From: Cristatella mucedo | Lineage: Eukaryota > Bryozoa > Phylactolaemata > Cristatellidae | DNA: 64,000 nt | Reading direction: 5' to 3' | Assembly: GCA_009760855.2 (NCBI GenBank) | Contig: WPIO01000057.1 | Coordinates: 747,001-811,000, forward strand | Shown here: piece by piece, positions 12,101 to 64,000 of the stretch | Layout of the letters: the number at the start of each line of letters is the position of its first letter | How positions within the stretch are numbered: position 1 is the first letter of the stretch | Position numbers and translations under genes: made by a program | Notes under the pieces: model-generated | The model's input: only the letters and a program-made list of their open reading frames with translations | What the model was told of the DNA's origin: nothing | Database searches by the model: none

Positions 12101-12660
12101 ACGCATCAGTGCATAGATTCTAGCTAGGCAAGAATTTCACATCAAGCTAGCCCACGCATTTGTAACATTCGGTCTTGAATTCTGGTGTTTACTACTGGCA
12201 GTTTTCTGGCGAAAGAGAAAAACGCTATCTGTTCGTGAAGCACTCCGTAGCGAATAGTGCCTGTGAGAAACTTTGCACTTGATATAGTAAACCTCTTTTC
12301 ATATTGATTTATTTACTCGCAATCTAGAGGCGTGTCGACTTCAAGGTGATGTCACTTGATTTCAGGTCTCTACATGCTTTTTGTTTCTACGTCTCCAACT
12401 ACTTTCTTATCTGACTCGGCATCTTACCACTGGCTAGGTTTTAGGTGTAAGGCGCTCACACCCTGCAGCTGCCAATTTATTATTGTCTACTTCAAGCACT
12501 GTTGTTGATAGCAGTGAAAGCACTTCTATTATGATCCAAACACGACAGGTAGATACGCTAACCTCTAATCCCCATAGCTGTGCCTCCAAGTAACCTCAAA
12601 TCCATAGGAGACTTTTCTGTGTCTTTATTAGTGCCTTTATTAGTGCCTTTAGTCAATAAA
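12101..12660 (+). mobile_element. LINE A relic (RT C-terminal part and 3' region)
   Basis: Weak but ordered matches to LINE A: tagcccacgcatttgtaaca, then gtgtcgacttcaaggtgatg, tttcaggtctctacatg and later cctcaaatccataggagac. Heavily diverged. Confidence 0.5.
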
Positions 12661-12838
12661 CATTAGAAAGTTAGAATTTTATGTAGATTACCGCCAAGAC
12701 TTACCCCTGGTTTTGCCAATAATTTAAAGTGTAGCTAAAAATGCACATTCTCCTAACATGATTTTCTGGGTCAATGTGCAGTGATGTTTTTGTGCTAATG
12801 CATTCTGACAGTAAGAATTTTTTCAATAACCAATAAAA

Positions 12839-12980
<142 letters not shown>

Positions 12981-13410
12981 ATATATATATATATATATAT
13001 ATATTGAGTTTCAAAAATATTTTGTTCTCCTGAGGCTGTATCAAACTAACTAGTATTATCTTGAACCCATTCCCGGTTAAAACCATACTTAGTGACTGGT
13101 GTGTGTCCACTGGTATCTTTACATGTGGGATAGACAAGATCGGGAAATTCGTTCATTGAGAATAGGAAACCATATAAAAAAATCTGTATTATTCTCTTTA
13201 CATATTTCTTCTTTCTTTCCTGCTTTTGCTTCTCTGTCCAGCTTCAAACCTGAACCTGTAGATCTTATCTACAAGTTGATCTCCCGGATTTTTAATCCTG
13301 CATGCCTGCGGCACACTTTCCACTTTCAGGTTGCCTAGAATGCCTGTTTCTTACTTGGCCATATCTAGCATCACCCCTCCGACCTTAGGCTAAGCCTCTG
13401 CTCTCCTTAA

Positions 13411-13713
13411 GATGGCACACTAGGTAAGGTGGTTGCTTTTCACGGCCTCGGTCCCGAGGTCGTGGGTTCGAATCCTGTGGTGGGCGATCCTTTATTACCG
13501 CTGCGATCGGTTGTGATAGCCGTAAATAAATATAATTCATTTGTATAGCGCCCCAAGAGAACTTAATCTCTAATCAGGCGCTTCACATATGCCTCTGGGC
13601 TTGAGCCCACGACCTCAGCCTGACCTAGGTTAGGGGCTAGCACCTTAACCGCTGGACCAAACCAGTTCGGCACTTCTGTCGCTATACAAAAGAGGCTGTT
13701 AAATCAGCTAGTT
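13411..13713 (+). mobile_element. SINE B interrupted by SINE A
   Basis: SINE B head and body occupy 13411-13527 (gatggcacactaggtaaggt, stem, B box gggttcgaatcc). SINE B resumes at 13673 (cttctgtcgctatacaaaag) and ends ttaaatcagctag. The intervening 13533-13672 is a - strand SINE A, giving a clear relative age. Confidence 0.85.
13533..13672 (-). mobile_element. SINE A nested in SINE B
   Basis: On - it has a tRNA-like head (ggtccagcggttaaggtgct), the B box gggctcaagccc, then the LINE-A-like tail (gaagcgcctgattagagatt, aagttctcttggggcgct) and an A/T-rich end. Confidence 0.85.
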
Positions 13714-14082
13714 TTTTGGAGGCTGTGGTATGGCTTACAACTACGTGGTAAATACCAGACCAAAAGAACCAAGGTAGCGTCAACCCAGTCTGTCTTTTGT
13801 CGCTCTAATTAAAGACGCGTGAACGAGTAGTAGCAGACAAGCAAAATTATTCTATCAACCATGACAAGCAAGTTCCATCCACAGTCATAAGCTGATCACT
13901 CGACAGTCAGCCCTAAGAGGTCAAGGTTTAATATTAATCGTATGTACGACCTAGGCTATTTTGAGCTAGTTGGAATCACTGCAACTTTTATTAGAACTCT
14001 CAGCCACTTGTAATACCGATCTCCATATTCTTCTTGCGTGCCTATCATTGCAATAGCGTGCAGTAAAACTAGTACTCATCGA

Positions 14083-14523
14083 TTACTCCTCCTTGAGCCT
14101 CAAGGACTAAGCGAGTGCTGCGCTTCAGAGTTTTACTGAGCGCACTCGAAGCCTAAGAGGCTTTCGGTGGGCTCAGCGGAAGTCAACAGATTTCGTTTCA
14201 TGCAACAAAGAGGAAATTAAAATAATAGCTGATTCAGGAGGGCAGTCTGTGAAATTAGTAGCATGGAAGAAGCAACAGTTTAGGACGGCTGGAAAGGATT
14301 GCAACAGTCGGAAGCAGCAGCTGCATGTATGTCGTGGCGTACGAACTGTGGAAGTTAGTTCTTCAGTCTGGTGCAGCTAAATCTTGTGTTGCCAACGGTC
14401 TTCACGATCTGGTATGCAAAGGTAAATTTATCGTCAACACAGGACCTGGCGGCAGCAGTTGGCTGAATCCGGTGCAGAAGTTCAGCTACTTATGAAGGAG
14501 CCAAGCCGCGGCGAGACTTGAAG
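14083..14523 (-). mobile_element. LINE B 3' relic
   Basis: On - it carries the LINE B post-RT region and 3' UTR (gcctcttaggcttcgagtgc, caccgaaagcctc). More diverged than the other copies. Confidence 0.65.
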
Positions 14524-14924
14524 ACCGGTCAGAATCATAATCATGGTTCTCCATTTTTTGTTAACCGATCGAATGTAGCCATCGCAGCTTCTCCAGCAGC
14601 AACAGAGAGTGGGCGTGGCTGAACCACGTGGGATTTGTTGGCTAACTATGCAGCCACATTCGGCGCAGCAGCTGCGGAGGCTTTTCGAGTAGCTCGGCCG
14701 AAATGGAATCGCCTTAGTCAAGCCTGGACAGAACTAGAACTTGAGTGCTTATTTGATTCTTAGCAAGCCACCTTGACAGATAGACCCCCTACTCTTGAGC
14801 AGAGATGGAACGCAAAGGCCAGCCGTGGAAGCAGCGTTTTTAATTTAGCTCTAAGACTTAAAGTTGGCATCAAAGAGGTCACTTAAATTCCGAGCGTATG
14901 GCGACGGTCGCACTACAGCATCGT

Positions 14925-15560
14925 CAATTAGAAATATCCACCGGTGCATCATTGGCGCTGTACTGCAATGGTTATAGATATAATGTTAGTGGGAGTATTT
15001 AGGGTCTAATTCTTGCGGATTACTGTTCATTTTTTAATGCCTTTAAAATATGGTTTTTCCCTGAGATCTTTACAGTGTAGTCTATTTTACATAATATATC
15101 GTCTCGCCCTGGCCAATATAATCGCCTGGCACAAACTAAGCTGTCGTTGTATTTATATGACACACACAACTGTACCCTATGATTTGGCTTTAATTTAGGT
15201 TCCTTCATTGCCTTTCTCCAGCATATATATTTGAAATACTTCTTTTCCAGGCCAGGCAAGTCATAAGTCACAAGTCATCAGATGCACGTCGAACCAACGT
15301 CTATTCATTTGGAGATTGTGCCTTTAGTTTTTATGCTCTCAAAGCCTTTAACACCCTCCCGACAAGCGTCAATACCTGATTTGACGAGATTTAAAAGAAA
15401 GCTAAAATCGCATCTTTCTCTCACAGCATTTACTGATCTTTGTGACTTTCTCTTTGTGCGCCAACGCGTGCTGACGCTCTGCGTGTTATCACTAAGCATA
15501 TTGGACACGCTCCCTTTACAGCTCGTGACTTTACCTGGAATGAGATTTGATAGCCTGACG
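14925..15560 (+). mobile_element. LINE A relic spanning RT motif B to the 3' end
   Basis: Recognisable in order: gcatcattggcgctgtactg, cctttaaaatatgg, a degraded YADD region near 15160, then ggagattgtgcctttagttt and tttaaaagaaagctaaaatc near 15390. The frame is broken many times. Confidence 0.6.
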
Positions 15561-15840
15561 GTGCTACGTAAAATTACCGCTATCTTATTGCTTATTTTAA
15601 GATCACGGAGTATCATGGAAAAAAATCTGACTCGCACAACATTTTCCGCATTTTGCTGCTTCCTCCTCGGCATGTCTCCGGCACGCGTCTTTGCTGGGTG
15701 TAGAGAGCGTCTCTTTCTCGCTCTCTTTCAGGTTCGAGAGCACTGCGTTCAGCAGCCTCGTCTTCTAGCGTCTATCTTCCTCTTTGCTGCTGGGCTGGAG
15801 AGGACGCTTTTTTATTTCAGCTTCTTTCCTGTCAGAATCT

Positions 15841-16424
15841 CATAATAATAGTAATAATACTGCACTTGATAAAGCTCCCTAAGAGAACTTAATCTATTTC
15901 TAGGCGCTTTCCATTTGCTGCAAAGGGAAATGGAATTGAATGGTGAGTAATATCATGCTTGATAAACAACATGAATAACATGGTTAGGGGTGACATGCAC
16001 AGGGTCAGCATGCAAATGTGGTTAGTGGCAGCATGCACAGTGTCAGCACGCATAAGCACATCAAGGACGAATCACAGGCACCCACTAAATGCTGTCCTAA
16101 ATAGGTGTGTTTTTAGGTTCCTTTTAAATGTGGTCAGGTCAGGGGATGTTCTGACGCAAGTCGGGAGGGAGTTCCAGGCTTTGGGAGCATACGAGCTAAA
16201 TGCACGGTCTCCATAGGATTTGAGGTTTGTACGAGGTATTGGTAGACTGTTGGATTCCGAAAAGCGGGTGGTACGATGCTTGGCCTGGTGGGGAGTAGAT
16301 CTGAGAGATAGGCTGGAGCCAAAGAATGAGAAGTATCTCGAATGCTGTTCACAATAAAAGCTTTCAGGCAGTCAATTTCAAGTCTGCCATTAACTTGCAG
16401 CCATCGAGCGAAACTGGTAAACAC
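15841..16424 (-). mobile_element. LINE A 3' end, 5'-truncated
   Basis: A tail of AAT-type repeats, then the conserved 3' UTR. On - it encodes SLAPAYLSDLL and other C-terminal motifs, reaching back to WLQVNGRLEIDCL. Close to the copy at 58014-58505. Confidence 0.85.
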
Positions 16425-17389
16425 AAATCACGGCCAGGCAAATGTAAAACCGACTTTACAAAAAAATATGGCAGATATCCAATAATACGCCCACTCGGCT
16501 GGTGCTTGCAAAAGTGCAGGAAGTGCTAGAAATGCCGAAAGCGCCCCAATGACTGGAAACCCAAAAGCGCGAGGGTGAAAGCAGCGGAAGACGTAGGGCA
16601 CAGCTTAAGTTTCTGGAATGCCATGGAAACACCTCTTCAAAAACTGTTAGTTATGTTAAAGTTCGTAGCTACGCTAACCATTTGCATTTATTGTATAACG
16701 TCTAATTTCAACTATGACTATACATGCAAGTTAGAAAATAAAAATGTTTCTTCTCCTCTCTCTGCCCTATTTTTGACAGTTATCATAGCTGCACCCATGC
16801 TATATGACTATACAAAACAGTACGGAGGCAACGCGACGTAAGTGTGACGTCAGGAACTGACAGAAGGATTAACTAACCAAGCTTCTTATACGGTGTGTTG
16901 TTGTTGTTATCCCTGTCATCTAGTCCCTCAGATTCTCTTGAGTAGCTTCGATTGACTGTCCACATTCTGATTGATTGTCTACATTGGCTACATTCGGCTG
17001 CAGCTTTAAGTAGTCGAACGAGGGCGATGCCAAGCAGTTATTAGTTTAAGGTAAACTACGAGTTATTTTGGAAGCTGGTTAGCCCAACACAATAACGTGA
17101 CCTCACCGGCGCTTCCTTTGTAGCCTCAACGTGTGAGGGTTCCTTGAGAAATTGTATTGTTTGCCTTATGTTTTCATTTGCTGCACAGCCAATTTGGGCC
17201 ATTTTGTTGTCCACGGGATCGCTAAAAGTTGTGGTCATTTTAGATAAGGTTCAAACTCATAAATCGATAGGCAATGCAACATCTAGAATTTAATTTCTTA
17301 GGTTTTTATGCTTGTAAAAAAGACACCAATAATTAAAAGGGTCTTGCTGTGCAAGCAGAAAAATGCAAATCAATTATAGCTGATGAAAG
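16425..17389. other. Unassigned non-repetitive stretch
   Basis: No exon, domain or known repeat seen. The 88-codon frame at 16575-16841 has two hydrophobic runs but no family signature or start context that supports it. Confidence 0.5.
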
Positions 17390-17760
17390 ATTCGGCCGCT
17401 GTAACGGTCTGCCGCGAACGTCGCAAAAGCCACATTGCACCACGTATACTTATCTCTTAATTGCACTGCACCACCTACAAGAGGCAAATTAAATTCAAAG
17501 ACTGTCATTCACAACTATGTCCTTGATCATTTTTCTCCGGTTTACTTATTCCAAATGAGTGCGCTTAATAACTCAACGAATTACCTGCTTCTCTGCGTTC
17601 GGTCGGCTGAGTGTGCCTCCAAGCAGCCAAAAAACCTTTAAGTTTACTGCTTTCACTTTCTAAAATCTTAACGACCACCTGACTCTACGGAATGACATCG
17701 AGAGCTATTCTGACTTTTAATGTCTTCTGTCATCCAACGAGGCGCTAAGGACGTTCCTCT
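17390..17760 (+). mobile_element. LINE relic, RT C-terminal region
   Basis: It reads VCRERRKSHIAP and a following segment in the style of the LINE A motif CRERRSCHITP. Too diverged to assign to family A or B. Confidence 0.45.
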
Positions 17761-17951
17761 AGCGCTTCGCTCAGTCTAAGCGCCACTGTGCACGTATTTT
17801 TCGCTAATCAAACCGCAAACTCTTTTTCAGACAATGTGAAGTGCCTGTAAGGAGACTTTTTTTGTAGCTCCCATAGGGCTTTATGTAAAGGCATAGTGAA
17901 TATCAGAATTATATCTCCTCATACAGTGCATCCTTCCATTTCTGTTTCCAG

Positions 17952-18011
17952 GACGACCGTTGCGCAGCAATAATCTTTGCGCTCCTCGTATGCGCTCTTT
18001 TCAGTCGCACC
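17952..18011 (+). other. Possible signal-peptide-like exon upstream of CTLD1
   Basis: Sixty bases lie between a good acceptor (tctgtttccag) and a good donor (gtaagt). One frame reads DDRCAAIIFALLVCALSVAP, which resembles a signal-peptide core and cleavage site. The frame has no ATG and ends in phase 0, whereas CTLD1 starts in phase 1, so it cannot join CTLD1 directly. It could be a skipped or wrongly phased exon, or chance. Confidence 0.2.
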
Positions 18012-18290
18012 GGTAAGTACGCTTGAGCGAGCGACGCGCCACAAAGCCCGGAGCAGAGACAGCACGATAGGGGCACGGCTAAAAAAATAGACGCTGCACA
18101 AGCTCGCATCTCGCTCACACCGCCGCCTCTTCGTAGACGAACGATAATAATGTTGCTTTACTCTCACCCTCTGATCTAGTCGAGTATCCTCGCGGCGTCA
18201 AGCACTGCTAGACAAATTGTGAGCCATCTGTCGCTGCAGATCTTGAAAACCTGCTCGGTTGGCTTACTTTTCCTCCCTGATGGTCTAGAG

Positions 18291-18477
18291 CAGCGGTTCT
18301 CAACCTTCCTAATGCCGCGACCCTTTAATACCGTTCTTATTGTTGTGACGACCCTCAACTGCAAAATGATTGTGTTCAAAATGAGGAAATGGGTATTTTA
18401 CGATGGTCTTAAGCGATCCCTGTGAAAGGGTCGTTCGTCCCCCAAAAGGGTCGCGATCCACAGGTTAAGAACCGCTG
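18291..18477 (+). mobile_element. SPIN-like hAT miniature element, complete
   Basis: The left end cagcggttctcaaccttcct and right end aggttaagaaccgctg are terminal inverted repeats. The flanks gtctagag and gccaagag match at 6 of 8 positions, fitting a diverged 8-bp hAT target duplication. Ends and subterminal motifs (atgccgcgaccctttaatac; tgtgaaagggtcgttcg) agree with the SPIN family as I recall its consensus. The middle is shortened to 187 bp in total and cannot encode a transposase. Confidence 0.85.
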
Positions 18478-18539
18478 GCCAAGAGTAACGTACTCGCGCT
18501 TCGCAAGCCAGGTTGTGGTTGTGACTTCTGCAGCCGGAA

Positions 18540-18656
18540 TATATATATATAATTTCATAAACAATCTTATACATTAACAAAATTTCTATATAATATATAT
18601 ATACTATATACTTATATATATAATTTACTTATATATATATATATATACTATATATA

Positions 18657-18700
<44 letters not shown>
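18540..18700. repeat. (TA)n-rich microsatellite cluster
   Basis: Several TA runs broken by short unique pieces. The longest pure run is at 18657-18700. Confidence 0.9.
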
Positions 18701-18702
<2 letters not shown>

Positions 18703-18715
18703 CCAACAACAGACG

Positions 18716-18777
18716 GAAATGGTAGCTATTGAGGCTCTTCTGCCGCTATATAACTGATGCTGTTGAATCAGCTGACG
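18716..18777 (+). mobile_element. SINE B 3' fragment
   Basis: Reads tgaggctcttctgccgctat and ends gctgttgaatcagctg, with only the tail third preserved. Confidence 0.6.
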
Positions 18778-19032
18778 GCTATCTTACTTTGTGGGAACGC
18801 TGGATGCAGCGATTAGCAGTGGCATTTGGCTTCGCAGGGTTGAACCTGTGAGCTATCGGTTTTGTAATATACTGTCGTGATATGTACTACATCGTGATAG
18901 GCTACACGAGAGAATAGATTTGCTTCTATTACCTTCATATTAGTATTAATATTCAATGCGTTCCATAGCAAAGTAGTCATCAAAGCAGTGTATGGCTAAA
19001 ATATTTGCCTCTGTAAAGAGTCTAATATGTTG

Positions 19033-19178
<146 letters not shown>

Positions 19179-19583
19179 TCAAATACATTACATATTATGT
19201 ATTTAACATCGTTGCGTGCGCTTCAAATTTACATTGAAATAAATAAATTATTCATTTCTCATGTTCCTCTTAAATCCTCGCAGCTTATTTAGCGCCTTAA
19301 ATCTTCACATCTGGTTGCCGACTCTGCCAAGTTAACCAGAAAACTCAAACTTACGACGAAATTCTTTTCGTCGAGTCAATGCGAGCTTTAAAGAAATTGA
19401 TCGCACGCATGTGCAGCTAACTCCTAGCACTGTAGAATGAAAGTCACACCGTTAAAAAGTATAAAATTATCGCAGCTGTTTTCGATGCTTCAAGGTTGCT
19501 ACCTGCAGCTTTCGCGAGTTTCTTCTTAGCTGTGCTAACTAAAACACGGCTGATTCGCTATCGTGCGCTGCCATTTTCTTTAG

Positions 19584-63694
<44,111 letters not shown>

Positions 63695-64000
63695 GTAAGC
63701 CACCTACCTGTGCAGCGACGGGTGCTCTCATGTGTCGACAGCGAAGCTATCAGCTAGCTAGTTGACATACGCAGTCGCTGCTAATTTCGGCTTCCTAAAC
63801 GCTTTGATTCTTCGTTGCTATACCTGACGGTTAATCATCACGGCGAGCAATTTGAATGTGGCGTGGCGACGGATGCGATACCTCATACAGGGTTGTGCTG
63901 CAGGCAACGAGCTCGAGGTTCGAGCTCGGGCAACTCAGCTCCGTTTAACGAGACGGCTCGTAGACAGCAGGCGTCTCAAGTCATTTTCCTCCCCCAAAAA

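Noticed and set aside
13411-13527. SINE heads as functional tRNA genes
   Set aside because: A and B boxes are visible, but acceptor and D arms do not pair and all copies continue into SINE bodies.
17909-18167. - strand frames beginning MSEMRACAASIFLAVPLSCC that look like a signal peptide
   Set aside because: No mature-domain exon follows on the - strand, and the region is antisense to another hydrophobic candidate; one GC-biased stretch can give both.

Overview
The window is animal nuclear DNA, most likely from a non-vertebrate metazoan. The evidence is short exons with GT-AG borders and long introns, secreted-protein modules (C-type lectin and sushi/CCP), L2/CR1-type LINEs, tRNA-derived SINEs, hAT transposons and long (AC)n and (AT)n microsatellites. 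The species cannot be named from the sequence. No prokaryotic gene organisation, rRNA gene, intact tRNA gene, CRISPR array or LTR element was seen.

The one clear host gene is on the + strand. Fourteen exons between 19584 and 63694 join into one open frame of 909 codons (2727 nt) with no stop at any junction. The order is CTLD, five CCPs, CTLD, five CCPs, so the protein looks like a twofold repeat of a CTLD + 5 CCP unit. Each CCP is one symmetrical phase 1-1 exon, and each CTLD is split into two exons by a phase 2 intron. No confident signal peptide, membrane segment, stop codon or poly(A) site was found, so both ends probably lie outside the window or in unrecognised exons. A hydrophobic candidate exon at 17952-18011 does not fit the phase. 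The product should be a secreted or cell-surface adhesion or recognition protein.

Layout: 1-6060 is mainly LINE and SINE relics. 6400-10450 is CpG-rich and holds a 0.5 kb GA tract, a (CGG)n run and an inverted-repeat element. 10.5-19.5 kb has old LINE pieces, a perfect AT palindrome and a SPIN-like hAT miniature element. 19.6-63.7 kb is the lectin/CCP gene, with introns filled by LINE A, LINE B, SINE A, SINE B, two degenerate autonomous hAT elements, a second SPIN-like fragment and microsatellites.

The repeats form a recognisable network. LINE A (L2/CR1-like, tail rich in AAT) and SINE A (tRNA head) share the same 3' end, so SINE A probably uses LINE A machinery. SINE B is a separate tRNA-headed family. 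Nested insertions give a relative chronology: SINE A into SINE B, hAT-1 into SINE A, hAT-2 into LINE A, and LINE B into a tetranucleotide array. All family names come from reading motifs and recalled consensus sequences; no search was run.
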